From contig JBFKUL010000159.1 of the NCBI GenBank assembly GCA_041635755.1, forward strand, positions 1-6,886: a stretch of 6,886 bases of DNA, read 5' to 3'. Both the position numbers and the translations under genes were made by a program. Origin of the DNA: JBFKUL01 sp041635755. GTDB lineage: Bacteria; Pseudomonadota; Gammaproteobacteria; Burkholderiales; SG8-39. Below, one piece after another: positions 1-6,261 of the stretch. Under the pieces are notes generated by a model. The model was not told the origin of the DNA. It did no database searches and worked only from the letters and a program-made list of their open reading frames with translations. Numbering within the stretch: the stretch's first letter is position 1; each line of letters begins with the position of its first letter.

Positions 1-39
1 CGCCGGGCGGGGCGCTGGCTGCGCCGCGTCAAGAAAGAA

Positions 40-1482
40 TCACTCGAACCCCGGCGGCGGCTCGAACGAGCGCACGTCGCGCTCGAGCAGCTCGGCAAAA
101 CCGATAGTGCGGTAATCGGCGTACTGCGCGCCGACGATCTGTACCCCCACCGGCAGGCCCTCGCGCGTGAGCGCAAGCGGCGCCACCGTCGAAGGTAGCA
201 GCGCGACGCCCGAGTAGCCCGCCCAAAAGAGCTGCGTGGTCGAGGGCTGCGGCTTGCCGTTCACCTCGATCATGCGCTCCCAGCGCTCGCCCTCCTGGTT
301 CTGTGGAAACGCCGCGCTCGCCGCGGCCGGGCACAGCAGCAGGTCCCAGTCGCGGAAGAACGCCGCCCAGGCGTGGCGCATGCGGTGGCGCCGGTTCGAC
401 CACTTCAGCCATTCGCGGTGCTCGAGCGTGCAGGCGCGCGCCGCCTGCGCCTCGTAGCTCATGTCCTTGGCGCTGCGCAGGTTCGCGACCGCGCGCCAGC
501 GCTTCATCTGCTCGTCGCTCTGCCTCACCGAGGTGGCGCTGCGCAGGAGCGCGAGGTAGACGCGGTGCGCTTCCTCCGGGTCGAACTGCGGGCGGGCGCG
601 GTCGGACACCTTGGCGCCCTTCTTCGCGAGGACATCGGCGAGCGCCTGGATCGGTCCGGAGACGCTCCCGTCGACCTCCGCAGTGGCGTGCGAAGCCATG
701 ACCGCCACCCGCAAACCGCGAAACGAGCGCCGGCTCGGTCGCGCGAGCGCGAGCTTCCAGCCGGCGCCGTCGATCTCGTCGGGCCCGGCGATGATGCCGA
801 GCGCAAGGCGCAGGTCCTGCGCGCTGCGCGCGAGCGGCCCGATCGTGCTGATGTCGCCCGGGTGCGCCCAGCCCGGCAGCGCGTGCCCGTTCATCGGGCA
901 GATGCCCCAGGTCGGCTTGTGGCCGTACACGCCGCAGAAATGCGCCGGGCCGCGGATCGAGGCGCCGATGTCGCTGCCCAGCTCGAGCCCGCTCAGGCCG
1001 GCGGCGAGCGCCGCGGCGGAGCCGCCCGAGGAGCCACCGGGCGTGCGCGTCAGGTCCCAGGGATTGTTGGTGGTGCCGTAGAGCGGGTTGAAAGTCTGCC
1101 AGTCCTCGAGGCGCACCGGCACGTTGGTCTTGCCGAACACGTTCGCCCCGGCGCCGCGCAGCCGCCGCACCGCGAGCGCGTCGCGGTTGGCGATGTTGGT
1201 GCGGTACTCCACCAGGCCGAACGTGGTGGGCAGGCCCGCCACGTCGAAGGACTCCTTGACCGTCATCGGCAGGCCGTGCAGCGCGCCGCGCCGGCCGCGC
1301 GCGCGATCGGCCGCCCGCGCCTGCCGGCGCCCGGCCTCGAGGTCGAGCGCGCAGATCGCGTTCAGCTTGCGGTCGTGCTTTTCGATGCGCGCGGCGTAGA
1401 ACTCGAACAGCTCGAGCGCGCCGATCTTCTTCGCGCGCAGCGCTCGTGCAAGTCGGCTCGCCGACCAGAAAGCCCGCTGCAT
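40..1482 (-). CDS. Amidase-signature family hydrolase
   Basis: Predicted cytoplasmic hydrolase of C-N amide bonds, 480 aa, a full length for the family. The amidase-signature Ser-cisSer-Lys triad is complete: Lys76 in LPMTVKESFDVAG, cis-Ser151 in TPGGSSGGS and nucleophile Ser175 in SDIGASIRGPA. The spacings, 75 and 24 residues, equal those of FAAH (Lys142, Ser217, Ser241), which supports an active enzyme. The stretch after the nucleophile (HFCGVYGHKPT) and the C-terminal LPVGVQIVG block are typical of broad-specificity bacterial amidases. Nothing shows a GatCAB role: no gatB or gatC neighbours are visible. There is no signal peptide or membrane segment. The ATG at 1482 is chosen because GGGAGG lies 6 nt upstream and the WSASRLARALRAKKI start is typical. 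It is the last gene of the run, 66 nt after the binding-protein gene, so it may act on the imported compound. Ala174 replaces the commoner Gly before the nucleophile. The substrate is unknown; the family assignment is firm. Confidence 0.93.
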   Translation of the reverse strand: MQRAFWSASRLARALRAKKIGALELFEFYAARIEKHDRKLNAICALDLEAGRRQARAADRARGRRGALHGLPMTVKESFDVAGLPTTFGLVEYRTNIANRDALAVRRLRGAGANVFGKTNVPVRLEDWQTFNPLYGTTNNPWDLTRTPGGSSGGSAAALAAGLSGLELGSDIGASIRGPAHFCGVYGHKPTWGICPMNGHALPGWAHPGDISTIGPLARSAQDLRLALGIIAGPDEIDGAGWKLALARPSRRSFRGLRVAVMASHATAEVDGSVSGPIQALADVLAKKGAKVSDRARPQFDPEEAHRVYLALLRSATSVRQSDEQMKRWRAVANLRSAKDMSYEAQAARACTLEHREWLKWSNRRHRMRHAWAAFFRDWDLLLCPAAASAAFPQNQEGERWERMIEVNGKPQPSTTQLFWAGYSGVALLPSTVAPLALTREGLPVGVQIVGAQYADYRTIGFAELLERDVRSFEPPPGFE

Positions 1483-1488
1483 GCTCCG

Positions 1489-1494
1489 CCTCCC
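1489..1494 (-). promoter_or_regulatory. Ribosome binding site of the amidase gene
   Basis: On the minus strand GGGAGG lies 6 nt before the ATG at 1482, a good Shine-Dalgarno match. It supports this start and shows that the amidase can be translated independently of the upstream binding-protein gene, with which it does not overlap. Confidence 0.7.
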
Positions 1495-1502
1495 TGAACG
1501 CA

Positions 1503-1531
1503 GCGGGCCCGGGGAGAATCCGCGGGCCCGC
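1503..1531 (-). other. GC-rich stem-loop between binding-protein gene and amidase gene
   Basis: Positions 1503-1511 (GCGGGCCCG on the plus strand) pair perfectly with 1523-1531 (CGGGCCCGC), giving a 9-bp all-GC stem around an 11-nt loop. It sits just after the stop codon of the binding-protein gene. No U-run follows on the minus strand, so it is not a textbook intrinsic terminator. It could protect the 3' end of the binding-protein message or slow transcription into the amidase gene. The pairing is seen directly; any function is inferred, and in such GC-rich DNA a chance origin is possible. Confidence 0.45.
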
Positions 1532-1548
1532 CGTCGCGCTGCCTCAGC

Positions 1549-2748
1549 TTACTGCGCGCACTTGCCGACCTTGAGCTCCTTGCACGGGTCCTTCACCTGC
1601 GGCACCTTGTCGAGCACCTCGACCACCAGCCGGTCGCCCTTTTTCACCACGCGCTGCACGTGCGCGTCCATCACGATGTCGCGCGTCCTCGGATCGATCA
1701 TGATCGGACCGCGCGGGCTGTTGTACTTCCAACCCGAGAGCACCTGCATCGCCTTGTCGGCGTCGATCTTGCCGTCGAGCGTCTTGACGAGGTGCACGAT
1801 CGCCGCCATGCCGTCCCAGCCTGCCGCCGCCATGAAATCCGGCGTGGAGTCGGCGCCATAGGCGTCCTTCCACGCCTTGACGAAGGCACGGTTGGCCGGC
1901 GTGTCGTAATCCGCGGCGTAGTGGCCCATCGTCACCAGGCCCACTGCCGCGTCGCCCATGCTCTGCAGCTTGGTGTCCTGGATGATGTCGAGCGGCCCGA
2001 TCAGGCGCACGCCCGCAGCACGCAGACCGAGGTCGCCGTAGGTTTTCACCATCGCCGCGGCGTGCGGCCCGGCCGGCACGAAGACGTAGAAGCAATCGGG
2101 CTTGCGGTCCTTGACGCGCTGCATGAACGGCGTGAAGTCCGGCACCTGCGCCGGGTTGCCCATCGGGATCTCGTCGGTGACCTTGCCGCCGGCGCCCTCG
2201 AAGCCCATCTTGAACGCTTCCAGGCTGTCCTTGCCCGGCGGATAGTCGGTGTAGCCGACCGCTGCGGTCTTGCAGCCGAGCGTCTTCGCCGCGTAGCCTC
2301 CCATCGGATGCGCCGCGTGCCACATCGAGAACGACACGCGCGCGATGTACGGCGAGAGCGTCGTGATCCACGCGGTACCGGCATTCATGATGATCATCGG
2401 CACCTTTGCTTCGGTGGCGATCGGCGCGGTGGCGATCGCGTTCGGCGAGAACACGAAGCCGGTGAGGATGTCGACCTTGTCGCGCGTCACCAGCTCCTGC
2501 GCGAGCGTCTTGGCGACCGCGCCGCCCGGGTTCTTGGAGTCGCGCTTGATCAGCTCGATGGTGTGCCCACCGAGCTCCTTCTGGTTGAGCTTCAGGTACA
2601 GCTCCATCGCGCGCGTGATCTGGTCGCCATACTCGGCGTTGGTCCCCGAGTAGGTCATGATCACGCCGACCTTCACGTTGGCCGCGTGCGCCGCCGGCAT
2701 CGCCAGCGCGAACATCGCCGCCCCCACTACCGCATGGTGCAATCGCAT
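1549..2748 (-). CDS. Periplasmic substrate-binding protein of a HAAT-type ABC importer
   Basis: Extracytoplasmic receptor that captures the solute and delivers it to the LivHMGF complex. The 399-aa length is usual for the Peripla_BP_6 (Leu/Ile/Val-binding) fold. The N-terminus is a clear Sec signal: MRLHH, a hydrophobic stretch at about 6-19, then AHA with cleavage after Ala22 (or Ala23). No lipobox Cys is present, so it should be soluble. The mature start (VKVGVIMTYSGTNAEYG) and the pocket-lining segment GFVFSPNAIATAPIA (97-111) are typical of type I binding proteins. Cys159, Cys219, Cys389 and Cys397 are the only cysteines; the last two, in the C-terminal tail, could form a disulfide (inference). 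The start ATG at 2748 is fixed by the signal peptide and a strong AGGAGG. It lies 75 nt after livF and 66 nt before the amidase. The ligand cannot be deduced: homologues bind branched-chain amino acids, amides, urea or aromatic acids. Confidence 0.93.
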   Translation of the reverse strand: MRLHHAVVGAAMFALAMPAAHAANVKVGVIMTYSGTNAEYGDQITRAMELYLKLNQKELGGHTIELIKRDSKNPGGAVAKTLAQELVTRDKVDILTGFVFSPNAIATAPIATEAKVPMIIMNAGTAWITTLSPYIARVSFSMWHAAHPMGGYAAKTLGCKTAAVGYTDYPPGKDSLEAFKMGFEGAGGKVTDEIPMGNPAQVPDFTPFMQRVKDRKPDCFYVFVPAGPHAAAMVKTYGDLGLRAAGVRLIGPLDIIQDTKLQSMGDAAVGLVTMGHYAADYDTPANRAFVKAWKDAYGADSTPDFMAAAGWDGMAAIVHLVKTLDGKIDADKAMQVLSGWKYNSPRGPIMIDPRTRDIVMDAHVQRVVKKGDRLVVEVLDKVPQVKDPCKELKVGKCAQ

Positions 2749-2751
2749 CTG

Positions 2752-2768
2752 CCTCCTCCTCTCCTTTG
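2752..2768 (-). promoter_or_regulatory. Strong tandem purine-rich ribosome binding site of the binding-protein gene
   Basis: The minus strand reads CAAAGGAG followed directly by AGGAGGAGG and then CAG before the ATG at 2748. One AGGAGG is placed 6 nt from the start, and further GGAG copies lie beside it. This is the strongest Shine-Dalgarno region in the window. It fits a receptor protein made in excess over its membrane complex. Confidence 0.7.
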
Positions 2769-2784
2769 AATTCGTTGTCGGTCT

Positions 2785-2804
2785 GCGCCCGCTACGCCGG
2801 GCGC
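2785..2804 (-). other. Short stem-loop between livF and the binding-protein gene
   Basis: GCGCCCG at 2785-2791 pairs with CGGGCGC at 2798-2804 around a 6-nt loop, a perfect 7-bp GC stem in the 75-nt gap. It ends about 17 nt before the ribosome binding site. No U-run follows, so it is not a canonical terminator. It could be an mRNA processing or stability element separating the transporter block from the receptor message. The pairing is seen; the role is inferred. No convincing promoter was found in this gap. Confidence 0.4.
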
Positions 2805-2823
2805 CCAGCCTGCCCTGCCTATC

Positions 2824-3552
2824 TTAGCCGCCGCCGACCCCGATCAGGCCGTCGAGCCGCCCCCGGTCCGCCGCCAGGGTTGCGCCTGGCCCATCATAGA
2901 CGATGCGGCCCCGGTTCATCACCATGACCCGAGCCGAGAACTCAAGCGCGACGCGGGTATTCTGCTCCACCAGCAGGATCGCCAGGCCCTCGCCGTCGCG
3001 CAGGCGCTTGAGCGCGCGCGCAAGCTGCTCGACGATCACCGGCGCCAGGCCTTCCGTGGGCTCGTCCATCAGCAGCACCGAGGGGTTGCCCATCAGCGCC
3101 CGGCCGATCGAGAGCATCTGCTGCTCGCCCCCGGAGAGCTGGTTGCCGCGATTGCTGCGCCGCTCGGCGAGCTGCGGAAAAAGCTCGAACACCGCTGCGG
3201 TGTTCCAGCGCCCGGCGTGCCGGCCGGTGCCGGAGCGTGCGGCAACCGCCAGGTTCTCTAGCACGCTGAGCGAGGGAAACACCTCGCGCTCCTGCGGCAC
3301 GTACCCCAGGCCCGCTCGCGCGCGCCGGTGCGGCGCGAGCCGCGAGAGCGTCTGGCCGGCGCCGTGGATCGAGCCGCGGTGCAGGTCCGTGTGCCCCATG
3401 ATGGTGGCGAGCAGCGTCGACTTGCCCACGCCGTTTCGCCCGATGAGGCTCGCGCTCTCGCCCTCGTCGAGCGCGAATCCGAGCGCCTCGAGCACTACGG
3501 TCTCGCCGTAGCCGGCCGCCACGCCTTCAAGCACGAGCGCGGGCTCAGCCAT
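2824..3552 (-). CDS. livF: ABC importer ATP-binding subunit, LivF type
   Basis: One of the two cytoplasmic ATPases that drive the HAAT importer; 242 aa, about the usual LivF length. Visible motifs in order: A-loop Tyr15, Walker A GRNGVGKST (38-46), Q-loop Gln87 in GYVPQEREVFPSLSV, ABC signature LSGGEQ (139-144), Walker B VLLMDE (159-164) and the D-loop region EGLAP. At the H-loop position it reads LLVEQN, with Gln197 where most ABC ATPases have the switch His. This is common in LivF proteins. All other catalytic motifs are intact. The start ATG at 3552 overlaps the livG stop by 8 nt, which points to translational coupling. It is distinguished from LivG by its length, the VPQ.R.VFP.L.V.ENL block and the VEQN ending. 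The substrate is set by the binding protein and permeases, not by this subunit. Confidence 0.94.
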   Translation of the reverse strand: MAEPALVLEGVAAGYGETVVLEALGFALDEGESASLIGRNGVGKSTLLATIMGHTDLHRGSIHGAGQTLSRLAPHRRARAGLGYVPQEREVFPSLSVLENLAVAARSGTGRHAGRWNTAAVFELFPQLAERRSNRGNQLSGGEQQMLSIGRALMGNPSVLLMDEPTEGLAPVIVEQLARALKRLRDGEGLAILLVEQNTRVALEFSARVMVMNRGRIVYDGPGATLAADRGRLDGLIGVGGG

Positions 3553-4306
3553 GTGCCTCGCTCCCGAGGTAGACCTCGCGCACCTGCTCGTCGGCGGCGA
3601 TCTGCTCCGGCGTGCCCTGCGTCAGGATCGCGCCGGCCACCAGCACGGTGATCTCGCGCGCGAAGCGGAACACCACGTCCATGTCGTGCTCGATGATCAG
3701 CACCGCGATGTCCCTGGGCAGGCGCTCGATGACCTCGAGAATGATGTGGCTCTCGGCCGAGGGCACGCCCGCGGCCGGCTCGTCGAGCAGCAGCACGCGG
3801 GGCTTCTGCCCGAGCGCGATCGCGATCTCGACCAGGCGCTGGCGGCCGTAGGGCAGCTCGCTCACGCGCTTGAGCGCATCCTCCTCGATGCGCAGCGCTT
3901 CGAGCAGGCCGAGCGCCTCGTCGATCACCGCGCGCCCGCCGCTCGCGCCCGCGGGGCGCCACAGGTTGTTGCACGCACCGGTGCGCTCGCCCACCGCGAG
4001 GCACACGTTCTCGAGCACCGAGAGGCCGCGGAACAGCTGGTTGATCTGGTAGGTGCGCGCGATGCCGCGGCGCGCGCGCTCGGCCTGCGGCGTGCGCGTA
4101 ATGTCCTTGCCGTCGAGCAGCACGCGGCCGGCGCTCGGGCGCAGCACGCCGGTAATCAGGTTGACGAAGCTCGTCTTGCCGGCGCCGTTCGGCCCGATCA
4201 GCGCGTGGCGCGCACCCGGCTCGAGACTGAAGTTGATCTCGCGCGCCACCTGCAGCGCGCCGAAGCTCTTGTGCAGGTCGCGCGTCTCGAGGATCGGCGC
4301 GCTCAT
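3545..4306 (-). CDS. livG: ABC importer ATP-binding subunit, LivG type
   Basis: Second ATPase of the importer, 253 aa, a normal LivG length. Motifs: Walker A GPNGAGKTS (38-46), Q-loop Gln87 in ARTYQINQLFRGLSVLENV, Walker B VLLLDE (171-176), switch His207 in IIEHDMD, and the C-terminal GTPEQI..D..VREVYLG tail typical of LivG. The signature helix reads LPYGRQ (151-156) instead of LSGGQ or the usual LivG LSYGQQ, and the segment after Walker B reads PAAGVPSAES rather than PAAGLNP. Both occur, as far as I recall, in a subgroup of Liv-type importers, so they mark a subfamily rather than a defect. The ATG at 4306 overlaps the livM stop (ATGA, 4 nt). The frame stays open upstream to 5221, but that part lies out of frame inside livM and does not resemble an ABC protein, so the gene starts at MSAPILETRDL. 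Confidence 0.93.
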   Translation of the reverse strand: MSAPILETRDLHKSFGALQVAREINFSLEPGARHALIGPNGAGKTSFVNLITGVLRPSAGRVLLDGKDITRTPQAERARRGIARTYQINQLFRGLSVLENVCLAVGERTGACNNLWRPAGASGGRAVIDEALGLLEALRIEEDALKRVSELPYGRQRLVEIAIALGQKPRVLLLDEPAAGVPSAESHIILEVIERLPRDIAVLIIEHDMDVVFRFAREITVLVAGAILTQGTPEQIAADEQVREVYLGSEAHG

Positions 4307-5310
4307 TTGCGCCGCCTCGCGAGCGCGCGCCCGGCGTCTTCGAACAGGCCGAACAGGCCGCGGCGCGCAAACAGCACCGTGAGCACCAGCACCACGCCGA
4401 CGCCGAACTCCCAGTACTCGGGGCTCTGCTTGGCGAGGTGATCCTCGAGCAGCAGGAACACCAGCGCGCCGATGAAGGCGCCGTACAGACGCCCGGTGCC
4501 GCCGAGGATCAGGATGATGAGCACGGTCGCCGAGCGCTCGAAACTCAGCGCGCCGAGCGTGACGAAGGCGTTGGTCTGTGCGTAGAGGCCCCCGGCGACG
4601 CCCGCCATCGCCGCCGAGACCGTGTAGATGGTCACCAGGCGCCGGTGCACTGGCGAGCCGACCGCGCTCATGCGTCGCACGTTCTCGCGGATGCCGATGA
4701 TCGCCTGACCGAAGGGCGAGTAGACGATGCGCCGCGCGACGAGGAAGAGCACGAACAGCACCGCGAGCGCATAGACGTAGTTCGTGCGCCCGTAGAGGTC
4801 GTAGTCGAAGGCGCCCAGCAGCGGCTTCATCGCGATGCCGAGCAGCCCGTCGAAGCCGCCGGTGAGATCGGCGCGCGCGTTGCCGAGCTCGTAGAGCATG
4901 ATCGCGGTGGCGAGTGTGAGCATGAGCAGCGTCAGGCCGTGGTAGCGCAGCAGCACCCAGCCCGAGACGAACCCCACCAGCGCCGCGCAGAAGGCGGCGA
5001 ATACGAGTCCGCTGATCGGCTCGCCCCAGCCGAGCTTCGCCGCGAGCAGCCCGGCGGCGTAGGCGCCGGTGCCGAAGAACGCGGCGTGGCCGAGCGTCAC
5101 GATGCCGGCGTAGCCGAGCACGAGATCGAGCGAGAGCGCGAACAGGATCCAGATCAGGATCTGGGTGCCGAGCGGCACGTAGCCCGGAAAGACGAAGAAC
5201 GCGGCGATCGCGACGAGCCACGGCAGCGCCTCGGCCCAGTGCCAGCGATGGCGCCGCAGCAGGTACTGCGCGGCGGCCTCGGTCGCGGCGATGTGCTCAC
5301 TCGCGGCCAT
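4303..5310 (-). CDS. livM: ABC importer permease subunit, LivM type
   Basis: Inner-membrane permease that pairs with LivH to form the translocation channel; 335 aa, within the LivM range. A short polar N-terminus (about 1-27) is followed by repeated hydrophobic segments starting near residue 30. The LivM hallmark LGYAGIVTLGHAAFFGTGAY spans 65-84. The later cytoplasmic loop GIRENVRRMSAVG is the ATPase-coupling (EAA-like) region, and ILGGTGRLYGAFIGALV is the conserved C-terminal permease block. The tail RALARRRK is basic, as expected on the cytoplasmic side. The start ATG at 5310 overlaps the livH stop by 14 nt; the ribosome site (GGCGGGG) is modest, consistent with coupling to livH. Its stop overlaps the livG start by 4 nt. 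No frameshift or truncation is seen. Substrate specificity cannot be assigned from this sequence. Confidence 0.93.
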   Translation of the reverse strand: MAASEHIAATEAAAQYLLRRHRWHWAEALPWLVAIAAFFVFPGYVPLGTQILIWILFALSLDLVLGYAGIVTLGHAAFFGTGAYAAGLLAAKLGWGEPISGLVFAAFCAALVGFVSGWVLLRYHGLTLLMLTLATAIMLYELGNARADLTGGFDGLLGIAMKPLLGAFDYDLYGRTNYVYALAVLFVLFLVARRIVYSPFGQAIIGIRENVRRMSAVGSPVHRRLVTIYTVSAAMAGVAGGLYAQTNAFVTLGALSFERSATVLIILILGGTGRLYGAFIGALVFLLLEDHLAKQSPEYWEFGVGVVLVLTVLFARRGLFGLFEDAGRALARRRK

Positions 5311-6169
5311 AGAGCCCCGCCGGCTTGGCGACGAGCAGCGCGATGGTCGCCGCGTAGATAAAGAACGCGCCGCCGTCCGGGTAGAGGTACTTGCCCGCGT
5401 TGTCGGTGACGCCGAGCAAGAGCGCCGCGACGAGCGGCCCCTTGATGCTGCCCGCGCCGCCGACCGCGACCACGATCAGGAAGAACACCAGATACTGGAT
5501 GGCGAAGGTCGGCGTCAGCCCCATGATGTTGATCGCGAGGCCGCCGCCGAGCGCGGCGAGCCCGCTGCCGACGGCGAAGGTGAGCGTGAACAGGCGATCG
5601 ACGTCAATGCCGACCGACTGCGCCATCCTGCGGTTGTCGACGGCGGCGCGGATTCTGGCGCCGAGGCTGGTGCGCTCGAAGCCGTACCAGAGCACAACGA
5701 CCATCGCCGCGCCCACCACGACCATGAACAGGCGGTACGCGGCGAGCGAGCGAAAGCCCAGGTCGACGCTGCCGCGCAGGAACTCGGGCACCTGGATCGG
5801 CCGGGGCGAGGGCCCGTAGAAGAAGGTGAAGGCGGCGATCGCCATGAATACCAGGCCGATGGTGAGCAGCACCTGGTCGAGCTCGCCGGCGCGATACAGG
5901 CGAGCATAGAGCAAGCGTTCGAACAGCACGCTTGCCGCGCCCACCACGACGAACGCGATCGGCAGCGCGGCGAGGAACGGCACGCCGAAACCGCTCATCG
6001 CGCTCACGGTGACGTAGCCGCCGGCCATGGCGAAGGCGCCGTGCGCGAGGTTGACGAAGCCCATCAGCCCCATCGTCACCGACAGGCCGACCGAGATAAT
6101 GAACAACACCATGCCGTAGGCGAGCCCGTCGAGCAGAATGCCGACGGCGATGTTGAGGACGTTCTCCAA
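5297..6169 (-). CDS. livH: ABC importer permease subunit, LivH type
   Basis: First membrane subunit of the importer, 290 aa, typical of LivH. It opens with the family pattern LLDGLAYGMVLFIISVGLSV (12-31), followed by MGLMGFVNLAHGAFAMAGGY (33-52). The coupling loop near ARIRAAVDNRRMAQSVGID and the block VAVGGAGSIKGPLVAALLLG are also standard. The chain is strongly hydrophobic, with several membrane segments. The start is a TTG at 6169: an in-frame TGA lies only 15 nt upstream (6182-6184), and the next Met is residue 20, inside the first membrane helix, so no ATG or GTG fits. The upstream purine stretch GAGAAGAAAG is a weak ribosome site. It heads the overlapping H-M-G-F block, 92 nt after the flavoprotein gene, and may be cotranscribed with it. 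Confidence 0.93.
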   Translation of the reverse strand: MENVLNIAVGILLDGLAYGMVLFIISVGLSVTMGLMGFVNLAHGAFAMAGGYVTVSAMSGFGVPFLAALPIAFVVVGAASVLFERLLYARLYRAGELDQVLLTIGLVFMAIAAFTFFYGPSPRPIQVPEFLRGSVDLGFRSLAAYRLFMVVVGAAMVVVLWYGFERTSLGARIRAAVDNRRMAQSVGIDVDRLFTLTFAVGSGLAALGGGLAINIMGLTPTFAIQYLVFFLIVVAVGGAGSIKGPLVAALLLGVTDNAGKYLYPDGGAFFIYAATIALLVAKPAGLYGRE

Positions 6170-6183
6170 GCCGCTTTCTTCTC
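6167..6183 (-). promoter_or_regulatory. TTG start codon and weak ribosome site of livH
   Basis: The minus strand reads GAGAAGAAAGCGGC then TTG (6169-6167). The first two bases of the stretch belong to an in-frame TGA at 6184-6182, so translation must begin at or after this TTG. There is no close match to AGGAGG. The start is inferred from the family N-terminus and the lack of alternatives. It suggests a low initiation rate for the permease block. Confidence 0.6.
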
Positions 6184-6197
6184 AGGACGGGACGCGG

Positions 6198-6232
6198 GGG
6201 CGAGCCGCGAATGGTCGCAGATGCGCTCGCCC
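6198..6232 (-). other. Stem-loop in the gap between the flavoprotein gene and livH
   Basis: GGGCGAGC at 6198-6205 pairs perfectly with GCTCGCCC at 6225-6232. Inside the 19-nt loop, GCGA (6207-6210) can also pair with TCGC (6215-6218), closing an ATGG tetraloop. The result is a 35-nt two-tier hairpin in the leader of livH. No U-run follows on the minus strand, so a simple terminator is not supported. It could be a Rho-related or processing structure, or chance pairing in GC-rich DNA. Confidence 0.45.
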
Positions 6233-6239
6233 TCGGCAA

Positions 6240-6255
6240 CGCCGCGCGCGCGGCG
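6240..6255. repeat. 16-nt perfect palindrome just after the flavoprotein stop
   Basis: CGCCGCGCGCGCGGCG reads the same on both strands. It lies 6 nt beyond the end of the flavoprotein gene (stop at 6262-6264) and next to the stem-loop at 6198-6232. It is built from alternating CG/GC steps, so a chance origin is quite likely. A small dyad operator or part of a 3' structure is also possible. Confidence 0.35.
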
Positions 6256-6261
6256 CCCGCG

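Noticed and set aside
11..25. Possible terminator hairpin (GGCGC/GCGCC) after the amidase gene
   Set aside because: The stem is only 5 bp and the pyrimidine stretch TTCTTTCTT lies before, not after, the stem in the direction of transcription.
373..1497. Long open frame on the plus strand opposite the amidase gene (374 codons)
   Set aside because: It lies wholly antisense to a gene with a complete catalytic triad. Its product is Arg/Ala/His-rich without any domain pattern, a usual side effect of high GC.
1660..2769. Long plus-strand open frame opposite the receptor gene (369 codons)
   Set aside because: Antisense to a clear secreted binding protein; low-complexity Arg/His/Val-rich product with no recognisable motif.
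3545..5221. Possible LivM-LivG fusion, because the livG frame remains open far upstream
   Set aside because: The upstream 305 codons are out of frame with livM and read as Arg-rich nonsense. livM and livG each have complete family ends joined by an ATGA overlap.
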